From Pelobates cultripes (taxonomy: Eukaryota; Chordata; Amphibia; Anura; Pelobatidae), in contig OW240912.1 in the NCBI GenBank assembly GCA_933207985.1, forward strand, positions 364,545,308 through 364,609,307: DNA of 64,000 nucleotides. The letters run 5' to 3'. A program made the translations under genes and the position numbers. This document shows, piece after piece, positions 30,298 through 41,999 of the stretch (positions within the stretch are counted from its first letter, which is position 1; each line of letters starts with the position of its first letter). The notes under the pieces are model-generated. The model ran no database searches. It saw only the letters and a list, made by a program, of their open reading frames with translations, and was not told where the DNA came from.

Positions 30298-31869
30298 GTT
30301 TTATTTATTCCAGTGGTGGATCAGGAAAGATATGGACTATTAATAATTTCAGCTTGCTTCAGGCATTAGCCTAATCCAGCTGACATTGCAGTAGCTTGCT
30401 GCAGAGAAAAAGCAGCCACAGGTCACTAAGATATTCGAAATGCAGACAAAGTAAAAAGGACTAAAGAACACAATTGATCAATGTACAGACAGAGGTCTAA
30501 GGTTCTGTGTGACCTTCAGTTCATAAAACAATAGATGAATTACTGACTTAGAAAAGTTTCTCCAATTTTACCATATCTCAGCAAAAAACAAAACACAAAA
30601 CAGCATACACCCACGAATAACAATATAATCACACACTGGAGGAATAGAAACCTCCTGTTTGGTGATCTCAAGGTCTGAGTAGTCTGTTTCAACAGTTTCT
30701 TAAATCACAGAAATTGCTTGGAATAGAAGCTTAGAATGGTTTGTTTTTTTAAGTAACTTTTAAACAAGGTACATTACCATCTTTTAGGGATATGCTAATG
30801 CCATGCCAAGTCCCCCTAGATTTTATACACATGAACTTCACAGAAAACAAAGACTTCAATGCACCACTGTCGCTGGTAGCTTTTGCACCAATTGTAATGC
30901 CATAAAGCAGTCAACTGCTGGCAGGGAATTCTGGGAAATTTATTTAAGCAACAGTTTCAGGGCCATCTGATATAAAGCCTGATATCCCAGTAAGTTAAAG
31001 TTAAGGAGTAGGAATTGTACAGTGCTGTGGAATCATTTCACTTTATAAATAATAATAGTAACTAGAAAAGCTACAATTTCTGGGGAAATTGTGTGAAGTG
31101 TTCTTGCCTCCACCAGTAGTCTACAACTGGAGTGGGCGGAGTAACTGTTATCATTTACATAGCACATTTAATTGCAACGTTGTTGCACAGTTACATTAAA
31201 CCATACATTTATAAAAACATTAGCAGGTGTTCAAAAGGCCCTGTCTATGACATCACTTGCTGCTGCAGCCTTGACACAGGTCAGAGTATTTTGGCGGTTG
31301 CCATCTTCAAACGGTCGTATTTTAAAAACTATAAATCCTACAGTAAAGAGCTTTATATTGTGAGAATCACAAGACCCAGACCTACATTTTGATGCATAGT
31401 ATGTCTCTGAAGTATTAAAAATGAAGGCACAGTCGCAGTTTAGAAATTGCACTTCAAATTTGAGCTTTGTAGAGTGAAGTTTCAATGAATGTCAATGGAC
31501 GGCGTTAGTTGCAAACAAATGATTATATTGTGAAAACTATCAGGACTATGGCGTTGACATGTTTAGTGGCAGCAGGGATAGCTGAACGTTTTGATATAAG
31601 ATTTGTGTAGGTGGGCCTGAAAATGAGGGAGTGGCGGCAGTTTAGAAATCATGTCCTGATTTTTCAGCTTTTGCCAGCTCCCACTCTAGCTTTACCATTC
31701 ATTCCTATGGGACAAATTTCGCCACAAGAATGACGATATTCCGTGAACCATTCGGCGAAACGTTCCACAAAGTAATAGCAATCCGATCGGGAACAATCTG
31801 CACGTTTTGTAAAAACTGTGGGAGGAGTTAGGGTGGCAAATTTTGCTATAATAATAATAAGAATAATAA
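30298..31869. other. No gene; L2-type tail inside
   Basis: Unique-looking sequence. Within it, 31014-31066 (TGTACAGTGCTGTGGAATC..TTTATAAATAATAATAG) is the 3' tail of an L2-type LINE or its SINE. No exon seen. A small trinucleotide TAA/AAT run lies at 31850-31870. Confidence 0.5.
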
Positions 31870-31967
31870 TATATATGTGAGATAACATTAAGTGGTCTTG
31901 CTATGCAAGAACACTTAATATATATGTGAGATAACATTAAGTGGTCTTGCTATGCAAGAACACTTAA
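31870..31967. repeat. Exact 49-bp tandem duplication containing a hairpin
   Basis: Unit 31870-31918 is repeated at 31919-31967. Each unit holds TTAAGTGGTCTTGC and GCAAGAACACTTAA, which pair around a TAT loop, so the array forms two consecutive hairpins. Confidence 0.93.
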
Positions 31968-32508
31968 TAATGAAATTAAAATGTAAGGAGGAATAGAAGA
32001 ATCTGAGGGACGTACCAGTGGTACAACGAGTGCCATTGTTTATGCTTGGTGACCGATGCACCCAAAAAAAGTGAATGCCTGCTGTATATGATTTGACAGC
32101 CATACAAGTATTCCTTGACATAGAGAGGTGGACAGGCTTGCGCATGGACATTAATATCGTACACCATATCTGACTTTGCACTTTTTATCGACCTCCTTAT
32201 GTTTTAGGGGGAAATGCAGGGGACAGTAGAGCAGCATTTATTACTATATTTTGCAGGGGTCAAGTGAGTTGATACCAAAGTTGAGATTTTTCTCCAATTG
32301 CTGCCCCTTGGCCTAAACATTCTCCAGTGTGTCTTCCTCTAAAAGCATATCTAAGGTTTTGCATCATATAACCAAACATCAGATTCAAAATGTATTTGAT
32401 GTTTATGAATTTAAAAAAAGTCTCAGGATGATCTGAAAAGAAAAAAAAAGCATCAATTATAATACCTAAACATACTCACTAACTTGCATTAAGATAGTAC
32501 CTACAAAA

Positions 32509-32911
32509 TTAAAGAGACACTATAGGCACCCAGACCGCTTGAACTCATTGAAGTAGCCTGGGTGTAGTTTCTCTGTTCCCTTAACCCTGTAAAGTAAAGC
32601 ATTGCAGTTTTAGAAAGTTTAACTCCATGAAGTGACACTGGATGTCCTCATTCTTGCATACATGCATGAGGATATACAGCGTCTTCAAATCTCCGATAGA
32701 AAAAAACCATTGCATTAGACGCAATTGTGCTGCATGAGGTCCCGCTCATCAGCAGACGTCGGAAGATGACTAAATCAACCCAGCGCCGAGAGAACCTCAG
32801 CACGGTTATCAGGTAAGTGAAAAATGTTTATCTTAACCCTTTATTTGCAGAAGGAGACACTTTGTGTTAGGAATACAGTTTTGTATTCCTAACACTATAA
32901 ATGTTCCTTTA
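32509..32911 (+). mobile_element. Hairpin MITE, family A, abutting a family C copy
   Basis: Left end TTAAAGAGACACTATAGGC, terminal hairpin CAGACCGCTTGAACTC..TGAAGTAGCCTGGGTG, right-end stem GTTAGGAATACAG..TGTATTCCTAACACTATAA, ending ATGTTCCTTTA. The last bases are shared with the start of the next MITE. Confidence 0.8.
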
Positions 32912-33443
32912 CACTGTGGGCACCATAACAACATTAGCTTAATGAAGCAGTTTTTGTGTATAGATCATTCCTCTAGTGTCACTGCTCAATTCTCTGCCAT
33001 TTAGGATTTAAATCACTTTTGTTTCTGTAGCCCTAGCTACACCTCACCTGGCTGTGACTGACACAGTCTGCATGAAACCAAAATGTTTTTTTTTTTAACA
33101 AGATCTTACTTTAAGTTTTTAATCTCCTGCTCTGTAAAATGAAATTTAATTACATGCAGGTGGCTCCTGCAGGGTCTAGCAAGATATTAACAGATCAGGA
33201 GACAATTCTAACTGAAACACAATTAGCAGTAAAGGAAGGGTAAACATAAGATAATTCTTTACAGGAAGTGTTTAGGAAAGCTGTGCAAGTCACATACAGG
33301 GAGGTGTGACTAGGGCTTTATAAACAAAGTGGTTTAACTCCTAAATGGCAAAGAATTAAGCATTGAGACTGCAGGGGCATCGTCTATACATTAAACCCGC
33401 TTCATTATCTAAATTTGTTTTGGTAACTATAGTGTCCCTTTAA
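32907..33443 (+). mobile_element. Palindromic MITE, family C
   Basis: Begins CTTTACACTGTGGGCACCATA (diverged) and ends AACTATAGTGTCCCTTTAA. Almost the whole element is an inverted repeat: AGCTTAATGAAGCAG and TCACTGCTCAATTC and TGCCATTTAGGA on the left answer CCGCTTCATTA, GAATTAAGCATTGAGA and TCCTAAATGGCA on the right. No coding content. Confidence 0.78.
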
Positions 33444-34176
33444 GTTAGAAAATGCAACTTCCTTTTGGAGTTCAAGTTATCTGTTGGCATCTGCCAAATC
33501 TAAAAGTTAGCAAACTTTAGCAATTGTGAGAAATGCTATTCTATTGAAATCTGAACTTTTTCTAAAAAAGTGGACACGCTCTTCACACAAAGCACATACT
33601 AGATTCTATAATTCCCTTTACAAAGAAATAATAATAGGCCTAGATTACATAATAAACCAGAATGTTACAGCGGTCCAAAACCTTAGCTAAAAATATAGAA
33701 CAATAGCAACTGAAAGGTTATTTCAGAAGTGTATGGAGTAATGTTATTTTGCAATCTGGAAATGCTGATCCACATGCCCACAATTAACATAAGGTAGGAA
33801 TTACTGTAACTGCTCAGTCTCGATAATGAGAACACGCAGTATATTTTGGTTCTATTCCAACATGACAAAACAGTTATACCTAATATAAAAGCCTGCATTA
33901 TTTTTTTTTTTTAAATTAACACCCATTATCCTACCCAAAAACTAAATTAAAAAAGATATAATGAAACAAACAAGTAAGATTCATGTACAGGATGTTTTTT
34001 TTACTTTACATTTTATACGCATTTAAAGAAATAAACAGCGACAGACCATCCTTTTAAAAGTTACATATCTTCTCCATTTCCCAGTAATTTCCTATGTCAA
34101 AGGCTCACTGCCCATGTCAAAACAAGGCTAGTAAGAATCAAATTAGAGTCACATAGATCAAAACACCCCAGTTAGT
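33444..34176. other. No gene seen
   Basis: AT-rich, no supported feature. Confidence 0.45.
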
Positions 34177-34260
34177 TTAAAGGCCCACTAAAGGCACCCA
34201 GAATACTTCCCCACAATGAGGCATTCTGGGTGCAGACCAATGCCTCTAGTACCCAACAGC
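34177..34260 (+). mobile_element. MITE end, family A-like
   Basis: TTAAAGGCCCACTAAAGGC followed by the hairpin CACCCAGAATACTTCCCC..GAGGCATTCTGGGTG and GCCTCTAGT. The rest of the element is missing. Confidence 0.5.
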
Positions 34261-34339
34261 CACCCAAGGAGCTTATGCTCAGGGAATCAAAATTTCTACA
34301 AGGAGCATAGGATTGGAGATTTAGAAGAGTCTGTGTGAC

Positions 34340-34740
34340 AAGAGACTATCTCAACACTGGAAAAAGGTAAATAAAACCTTCCCCTTCTATGAAGAAGTTC
34401 GTAGAAATATAGGTCACGGTGTTCCAGTAGATGTGATCTACTTGGATTTTGCTCATGATGCAGTGCAGAGAGTAGTTGTAAATAGAACATTTTCAAATTG
34501 GACAAAAGTAGTAGAGTGCTTCAGGGTTCTGTCCTGTGTCCACATCTATTTAATCTATTAATAACATATCTTGAAGAAGACACTGAAAGTAATTTGTCGG
34601 TGTTTGTATTTTTTTGCCTAGTTTTGTGCCCTCTGCAATCTGGCCAACATATCTCTACAGAGGGATTTGGATTAATTGGAGTACTGGGCGGGCAAGTGGC
34701 AGACGAGATTCAATACAGATAAATGCAAAGGATCCCCATA
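34340..34740 (+). pseudogene. Degraded LINE reverse transcriptase fragment
   Basis: Pieces of a CR1/Rex/L2-like RT in order, with shifts: VPVDVIYLDFAHDAV (motif A, normally DFxKAFD), RVLQGSVLCPHLFNLLITYLE (motif B region), and GKWQ-like then RFNTDKCKG. The FADD box is lost in the shift between them. Dead remnant. Confidence 0.55.
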
Positions 34741-34825
34741 AGACAGGGCTTGACAAATATGCTTGGAATCTAGGAGCAAGCAGAAATGTTAGGAGCCAGG
34801 TTTTTCAATGCCAAAAATACAATTC

Positions 34826-35215
34826 TTAAAAGGACACTTAAAAGTCGGTAGAATCACTACAGCTTAATGTAGTTGTTCTAAAGTCTGTATCCTGTCCCTG
34901 AACGCTTTTCAATGTAAACACTGACTATTCAGACAAAACATCTACTGACAGTCACTTAAGACGGCATCTAGAGGTGCTTCCTGGGTCAGTGCTTTACACT
35001 GTGCAGTACCTATGTTAATGTTCCCATAGAGATGCATTGAATCAATGCATCCCTATGAGGAGAAGTTGATTGGTGCAGTGGTATTTTGCTGTGCATGCAC
35101 AATAATCTCCTAATGCTTTCCTATGGGGAAGCACTGGATTGGCTGAGATAGTCAAGCTTGATGATCTCAGTCATGGAGGTAGGGCCAGCCGCGTCACCAG
35201 CATGGCAAAAACATC
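34826..35215 (+). mobile_element. Hairpin MITE, family B, right end unclear
   Basis: TTAAAAGGACACTTAAAAG, then ACTACAGCTTAATGTAGTTG, CCTGTCCCTGAACGCTTTT, CATAGAGATGCATTGAATCA and GATTGGCTGAGATAGTCAAG in family B order. Confidence 0.7.
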
Positions 35216-36785
35216 TTTCTCATGTGATTGGAGGGGGGCGGTCACTTCACACAGAGACAAACTCACTGACCAACCCACACATACACACACACACTCACTC
35301 ACAGACACAAATAATCACTTTAATTTTTTTTATTTTAATTTAAATCCACCCAGCCTTCCTATCTTTGGAGAGCTGGAGTGGATAGGCTTTCCTGGGGTCC
35401 AGTGGCACTGCCGTCATCTCCCTACCCAGCTCCCTTTTGATCACTTTTTAGCGATGAAGGGCCAGAGTGGCGTCATGCAGTGGAGGGCCGGAGCTAAGCA
35501 GGGAGATTACAGTTCCCTCACTGCAGCATGGGGCAGTGATACCACAGTCAACTGTCCATTTCAGGGGTATGAAGGAGTATGAGTTTTGGATCAATTATTT
35601 GGTAAATCTATTTCTAAATTGACTTTGGTGCATGTAAAAAAATAAATAAAATATATAATATAACAAAGTAATAGCAAAGTAACAACAGTCAATTCTGTTG
35701 GCAGAATAGAACATTTTTTCCTTCAGCAAATGTGAAGAACCAACATGTTCTAAAGCTACTATAGATATGATATAGACATTCATAAAATAATTATATGCAC
35801 CACACATCAGACAATTCTACATTCTAAAAGAGAATGGGTGCAAATATAATAAACACTGAAACTATTTTTATAATGCAACAAAATTCCTTTCCATTCTTAC
35901 ACCGAATCTGGCTCATAATCCAACTAGTCTGCATTGTCAGTAGAAAATGGAGAACACAATATGCAAATAAATAAAAACACAGTCACCTTCGTCTGATATC
36001 CTGCACTTAATATACAACATCCAGGCCTCCTGAACTACAGATAGGGAAATGTCCTATGCAAAATCAGTAAGAAAATATTTAATCAGAAGATCTACGGTGT
36101 ATGGAAACATGGATAAAAGGAAAAAAAAACAGACAACTACTCAGGGCTCGAACACTCAAGTAGAATAATAAATGAGAAAACAGGAATCAATTTAAAGCAA
36201 GCCTCAACCACGAGTCTCATCAAAAAAAATGCCTGCTGTCTTCCTGGAGACGGAAAAATATTTCTTGAGGAATGCACAGAACTGGTGACTGCTTTAGGGT
36301 AAATAAGCCCATTTAGTTTATCTACTTCCCATTAGGTAGACTTTAGACAAGCAGCATTTTCTGCCAATCACAAAACCTGGTTACACGTGGGATATATAAA
36401 GGAACATAATGAACTAGAAGTTGACTGTTTAACGGTATATCCCATTGTACAGTCTGACCAGCGTAAGATCACCAGTCAGTTTAACAATTTTCCTGACATT
36501 TAGAGACTTGTTCCGGCCCAATAAAACTTGGGCTAAACGAAGCACAGGGGCAAGGATTCCATGATAAAAAGAGGCCCAGGCAATCTGGTGAGGGCATCAT
36601 GGTGTATTGTTTTGCATATTGTTGGTTGCTACAAATATACCAGACGTAGAAAGCAAGCACGAGAATATAGAGCTAAAAGTGCTATGTTGTAAATTTAAAT
36701 TTGGGGTGACTAAATACGTTTTTATGAGTTGCGCCTTTGGTTTTCTTTGTTTTTTATTTTTAGTATAACACTGTGTAGTGGTAGT
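35216..36785. other. No gene seen; unclassified repeat at the left
   Basis: 35260-35310 is a CACACA/CTCACTCACAGACAC patch. 35340-35580 (AGCTGGAGTGGATAGGCTTT, CCTACCCAGCTCCC) looks like part of a dispersed repeat that I cannot name. The remainder is AT-rich and featureless. Confidence 0.4.
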
Positions 36786-36830
36786 GGTGGCTCTGCCCCT
36801 GATCTGCCTACTTGGCTGAAATCATCTAAA
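36786..36830 (-). mobile_element. Family B MITE, left piece of an interrupted copy
   Basis: GGCTCTGCCCCTGATCTGCC and TTGGCTGAAATCATC match the interior of reverse-oriented family B copies (compare 61150-61176). The rest of the copy continues at 37521. Confidence 0.5.
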
Positions 36831-37520
36831 TTGTTGTACTCAGGGGGCAGTCGCATGGTAGCGGAGCTCCCCCTACACAAGCTGCTTTTAGGGCAAACAC
36901 TCACCGAACTCAAGCCTGAAACGATGCCGGGGTACGCCACCCAAGCTGGGGGCACCTTGATGAACCTGCCAACACTGGACACGAGTGTTACCCGCAATCT
37001 TGAACCTCAGGAGGCAGGTTGCGGCTTGCGGCGGACGGAGCTAGGGAGAGACGGCCGCGCTCCTTGCTCCTACACTGGGGGCACCGAACCACTGCCTACC
37101 CACTCCCCCCCTTAGGACCAGCAGGGGTGATCCCGGTCCAACCTCCCCAAGCAACAGGGCAACCCCAAGCTCAGACAGAGGAATCTCGCAGGATGCCCAT
37201 TACAACAGGAGACTACCCACTTACGGACGCCACGTGTGTCCACAATTGACACACAGTAAGACACCTCACCCTGGTAAAGCTGGACGCCATACTCTACGCC
37301 TTCTGGGCGAGCCTGGCAAGAAGAGCGTGGCTGGCCAACGCACAAGCAGACCCACCAAGCGACAACCACGAAAGCTCCGGCCCCAACCGCGCTGGTCCCC
37401 ACCTGACAAGACCACAAAGATGGCGCCGAAGACAGAGGCCTCTCCCGCACACACACCAACAGACACGTCCACGCCATGCAGCGAGGCCAGATTGAAGAGG
37501 CACACAAAAAGTCAGGCCTC
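36831..37520 (+). mobile_element. GC-rich insert inside a family B MITE
   Basis: About 690 bp of distinctly higher GC than the surroundings, between two pieces of one MITE. The content (CAGGGGGCAGTCGCATGG, AAGATGGCGCCGAAGACAGA) and Pro/Ser/Thr/Lys-rich frames such as KTTKMAPKTEASPAH resemble the 5' region and ORF1 N-terminus of L1/Tx1-type LINEs (KMA motifs), but no ORF1 domain is reached. No clear target duplication was found. Its identity is tentative. Confidence 0.35.
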
Positions 37521-37808
37521 CTCATAGAGATGCTTTGAATCAACGTATCTCTATGAGGAAAGTTTAGTGTCTCCATGCAGAGGGTGAAGACACTGAATGT
37601 CAGTCACACTGTGCAGCACTGCCCCAGAAAGCACATCTAGCAGCCATCTGAGGAGTGGCCAGTGGAGGTATCCTTAGGCTGTAATGTAAGCACTGCATTT
37701 TCTCTGAAAAAACTGTGTTTACTGCAAAAAGCCTGAAGGGAATGATCATACTCACCAGAACAAATGCAATCAGCTGTAATTGTTATAGTGACTACAGTGT
37801 CCCTTTAA
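37521..37808 (-). mobile_element. Family B MITE, right piece of the interrupted copy
   Basis: CTCATAGAGATGC, ATCTCTATGAGGAAAG, GCCATCTGAGGAGTGGCCAG, GCAAAAAGCCTGAAGGGAAT, TCACCAGAACAAATGC, ending GTGTCCCTTTAA: the reverse-oriented outer half of family B. Confidence 0.72.
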
Positions 37809-39490
37809 GTGTTATGTATCAGATAGTATATTAGATTGTGTTAATACACAGTGTATATCCATAATTGCCTACAGGGAAGTTGTACATCTCTTCTGAGGAA
37901 GTCAATATATGAGACAAAATACACTGCAGGAATCAAGAGATACATTTGGATCTGGATCTTATGCAAGATATACACATGGAGCTGAAGGCAATGGACACAA
38001 CTTACATTACAGCAGAAAAGTCTTGCACGGTCACAGATTGCACATGAAAGACAACATCCTTCTTGGGTTTCTCTCAGCGGAAGCACAATGCATGGGGGGG
38101 AGGGGTAGAGGGGGCATTTGGTAATTCTTGTTTAGCAAAAGACATGAATAAAACCGTAACCATTTTACCACACCCCCAGGGTTATTGAATAAAGTGAGAA
38201 TAGCTGAAGATTCAAAGTGAATTTTAAAATTTGAGCCAAAACTTAAAAAGTCAAGGCTCTTCTCAATTTGGCCATTTTGTCCGTAAATGACCACTCCACA
38301 TCCATACAGCATCTTAGCTTGCTGAAGCAGTCGTATGTGGCTTGGGACCCAGACCACTCCAATGGGCAGAAGTGGTCTGGGTGCCTGGAGTGTCCCTTTG
38401 AGTCTGCAATTTATATTGAATTGACATCCATTTTCACTTTACTGAATAACTCTGCACATATTTTTCATTCTGACCCAGATATAAACACAAGTAAGTTATA
38501 TTTATTCAATCAGAATAAAAATGTTGGGGGGAGGTGGGGGTCCCATTTAGGGAGCTGTTTTAGGTTTTGTTCATTTTAGAATTGCAACACTTATTTAACT
38601 TATTAGCTGTCCTCAGAGTTTCTATGTATTTATAGTGTAGAAAAAAACTGACGGCATATCAAAAATTTAATAAGACACTCAGTACCTATGACCTTATTTA
38701 GCAGACAATACGTTATTGTTTGTAAAGAATAGTAAAAAGTTGTTCTCTGGTCAAGTCCACAATTTGAAAGGTCTGTTTCTAATAATATTTCACCAATCCA
38801 ATATTACACAGAGAATATATGAAAACATCCTCTTCAAATAAATGATCAAGAGCTGAAACTGGTTACGATCTTTTGACCTGTCCTATACCTGAACACCGCT
38901 GTACAAAGCCTCTCTTTCTCTGGAAAATAAAAAGCACAGTAAATCAATAGGTGCTCTGTCTGTCTGCTGGCATTCCCTTAGAGTTACTTTATACCAAAAG
39001 ACATGAAAGTGAATGCGCACTCACAGGTATCTAGAACAAGCTCTGCGCTTTTCCTTATTGCACTCCAAAGACTAAATAGCAAACCACCAGTACACAGAAA
39101 GAAAGAAAAAAAAAAAAAACACAACAGAAATAAAAAGGAGATGGCTTTACCCATTATTTGTTAAACGTTAAATCTATAGTTTTAAAGTGAAGTAGGACTT
39201 AGATGTCATAGACTGCATGGTTAACACAGTGACACTCTTCAATGCAAACAAGCTCTGGTCTAATGCTCTTTCGAGACACAACTCACTCTCGGTACAATGC
39301 AAATACAGAATTAAGTGAGTGAGTGCACCCACAATGCAAAGGGGAATGCTAATTTTCAATAACGTCAATTTACTCAGTGTATTCAAATTAAAGAGACCTC
39401 CAGAGTGGAAGTCAACACAATGAATGCACTTGGCCTCTGGTTTTCTTCATAAACTTCCCAAAAAGAAAGTTATGTCTAACGTGATGAAAT
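37809..39490. other. No gene; short MITE and fragment repeats
   Basis: Contains the common TTATTGAATAAAGTGAGAAT..AAAGTGAATTTT fragment (38178-38290) also seen at 63240-63400, and a family A end at 38343-38400. A-runs occur at 39100-39120. No exon recognised. Confidence 0.45.
38343..38400 (-). mobile_element. MITE end, family A
   Basis: ACCCAGACCACTCC..AGAAGTGGTCTGGGTGCC then GGAGTGTCCCTTTG. Only the terminal hairpin survives. Confidence 0.55.
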
Positions 39491-39545
39491 TATTATTTTA
39501 TAATTTATATAGCGGCAGAAATTTCCATAGCGCTGTACAATTGGA
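39491..39545 (-). mobile_element. L2-type LINE/SINE 3' tail
   Basis: Reverse complement of the GTACAGCGCTATGG..CGCTATATAAATTATAAAATAATAAT tail. Fully 5'-truncated. Confidence 0.5.
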
Positions 39546-39699
39546 AATGAACCGGTAACCACAATGGTCTGATCTAAAGAAAATTCATAAACATCCACTA
39601 AATGTTATGCTGTAACAGTTATACAATGTTGCAAGTGGGCACTAAACGTTGCAACATTACAACAAAGATCCAAATTGGCAATTCAATAGAAAACTAGCT

Positions 39700-40124
39700 C
39701 CTAGCACTGACTTCCACATCCCAACGGACGATGATCGTGGTCCAATCAAATGCTTCTCATGTGATTACCATTTGCCCAGCTCAAAGCACATGTTTGCACT
39801 CTGAGAAGGTTAGGGGGAAGAACAAATAAATAAAATAATAAATCATTTTTAAAAACTTAATGCAAAGAGGACTGCTCGGTGGGAGGGGGAAAGCTAGCTT
39901 TCCCGTGAAGGCGCGCTGCCTGCAAGGGAGAAGACTCTCTCGTTTGTTGCCAGCGTGCTGGCAACAAACGTAAATTTTGCACTGAACAGAGTCATATGTG
40001 CTGGCGGTGTAACTAGCTCCCTGTACACAAGTGCAAACATCTCAGAAACGCTGCACATCCTGACTCCTCCCACCATGATCACTTCTAAAAGCAGAGGTAG
40101 TCATGATGGTTGGAGTAACCCTTT
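39700..40124 (-). mobile_element. Hairpin MITE, family E, reverse, degraded
   Basis: Ends TGGTTGGAGTAACCCTTTG, the reverse of the AAAGGGATACTCCAAG end seen at 41433. It contains GGTCCAATCAAATGCTTCTC and a sharp hairpin at 39941-39968 (GTTTGTTGCCAGC paired with GCTGGCAACAAAC). Confidence 0.5.
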
Positions 40125-40136
40125 GCAGAGCGACAG

Positions 40137-40560
40137 TCTTAATCCCAGTCTAAATCCTTAATTCTAATCCCAAACCAAATCCTAATCTTACATAGAACCC
40201 TAAATCCTATAGACTGTAAGGTCATTTGAGCAGGGTCCTCTTCAACCTATCGTTCCTGTAAGTTTTTTGTAATTGTCCTATTTATAGTTAAATCCCCCCC
40301 TCTTATAATATTGTAAAGCACTACGGAATCTGTTGGCGCTACATAAATGGCAATAATAAATAAATTTAATAAGGAGCCTAACCTTAATCCTAATCTATAA
40401 CCTAATTATATGCCCAATACCAATTTTAACCATAATCCTAACTCTTTAAATAGTATTAGGATTCCTTCTGCTAATGTCATTAGAGGGATTGCCTTTCCTA
40501 GTCCAAACTCTAATCTGAACCCTAGTATGAAAGCTAATCCTAAACCTAAAATTAATTCGA
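40137..40560 (+). repeat. Degenerate telomere-like hexamer repeat, interrupted
   Basis: On both sides of an L2 tail (40193-40372) the sequence is built of diverged CCTAA/AATCC words: AATCCCAGTCTAAATCC, CAAATCCTAATC, GAACCCTAAATCC on the left; GCCTAACCTTAATCCTAATC, TAACCTAATTAT, AACCCTAG, AATCCTAAACCTAAAATT on the right. This resembles an old interstitial (TTAGGG)n-like tract, with only near matches and no perfect run. Confidence 0.55.
40193..40372 (+). mobile_element. L2-type LINE 3' end
   Basis: TATAGACTGTAAGGTCATTT, GAGCAGGGTCCTCTTCAACC, TATTGTAAAGCACTACGGAA and GTTGGCGCTACATAAATGGC followed by AATAATAAATAAAT. These are the characteristic last 180 bp and microsatellite tail of this LINE/SINE family. 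Confidence 0.75.
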
Positions 40561-41432
40561 AACATTGAATACAGTACTTCCAATGCACTGTGATCAATAC
40601 TGGCCAACTGACAAAGACCAGCACTGATCAAAATGCCACTGTGGCATGGAGGGAGGTCTATTCCGGAAAAAAAACTGCCCACATATGGAATGCTTTAAAG
40701 AGATGATTTTTGGCTCTGGTTTGAGAAGCCAACATGGTCTCACATGACCAAATAAGAGTGAACTAGTGGAGCAAGGCCTTGAGTTCTTGAGGTGAAGTAG
40801 ATTTCCATAATATTAAGAAGTTATCTTTTGTGAAATTATCATATGTGAAATATCCCCACCCAGTGGGTATTTGAGGTGCCTGTAGGCAGCATAAACAATA
40901 TAGACTTCTCGAGGGACGTTTGGAAGGGGCAGTGTGTCACTTGCCCAATTAGTTTCTCCACCTCATTCTAGAAGGGTTTGAGCAATGGGTACGACTAGAT
41001 TTGAAGAGTTTTCAATACTTTGCCTTTTCTTCCTCGAGGAACATAAGAAATAAAAAGACTTTCTATCTTGATATTCTTTATTTGAGTTCCATATTAGCAA
41101 TCATGACATGAAAGAGGAAAGGAAACTTTCTGTCAGACTGTTCAGCTTTATCAGATGGAGCCAAAAGTGAAATTACTTCTTTATATACTCTAGCGAAATG
41201 AGAGACTTATCTTCGAACTCTCCTTCCTCGGTGGAGGAATTCCTTTCTTGTTCGGCTTCAGTTTGATAATGTGTCTGATTCAGCTGCTGGACTGGGTGTC
41301 TAATGAACAAGATGTCTATTTAAAATTTTCAATTCAGTTATGGCACGTTTCTTGATAATCCATTTACAGAATAAAAAAAAATGCTTGAATTTATTGTGTT
41401 TAAAGTGTTCATTTTACTCAGGAATGTTGTCA
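40561..41432. other. No gene; possible decayed retroelement
   Basis: Between 40700 and 41330 the minus strand has broken frames with acidic, Ser-rich stretches (NSSTEEGEFEDKS) and LLAPSDKAEQSDRKFPFL, which resemble retroelement gag sequence, possibly DIRS1-like. The support is weak. Confidence 0.25.
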
Positions 41433-41530
41433 TTAAAGGGATACTCCAAGTACCAAAACAACTTTAGCTTAACAAACCAGCTAACCACAAAGCCAACACC
41501 CCTGCTTAATTTAAGCATTGCAAACAACTA
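41433..41530 (+). mobile_element. MITE end, family E
   Basis: TTAAAGGGATACTCCAAGTA then CAAAACAACTTTAGCTTAAC and ACCCCTGCTTAATTTAAGC. The right part is missing. Confidence 0.5.
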
Positions 41531-41999
41531 TGGAAAAGCATGGATACATTCTACATGAAACCTAAAACTCTGACATGTTTATCGTGTATGCCATATGTAT
41601 AGTACATATAAATAATGATGGTGATGGCCTGCGTTGTAAGGTAGATACAGCTATATTATTCTCCCATCTTTGCCAATTTTCATTTAGACATTCTGGGCAC
41701 ATGTTCCACATTCATTTCAAAGCACTAAAATCATACTACTTCAGTGTCAGAATTTTCAGTGGAGGTTTTATAATCATGAACTTGTGTAGCGTGTTCATAA
41801 AATCGCCATGGGAGTGAAGATTAGTGATACAAAGTCAATCCCTCAGAAAGAGAAGCCTGTCCAGATGTTAAAGCAAGTCATTTTATGTGTTTTGTTTTTT
41901 TAATTAAAGGAACACAAATGCTTCATGAATACAAACTTGTATATCTAATACTAGAAATGTAAAAACATTAACGTTTATGCCCCCCCCTTAAGAAAGAGG

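Noticed and set aside
31850..31970. CRISPR-like repeat-spacer pattern
   Set aside because: Only one 49-bp tandem duplication without spacers, in a eukaryotic repeat context.
36729..37115. 128-codon frame starting with a hydrophobic, signal-like stretch
   Set aside because: It crosses a T-rich stretch, a MITE piece and the GC-rich insert; no domain and no consistent coding bias across the junctions.
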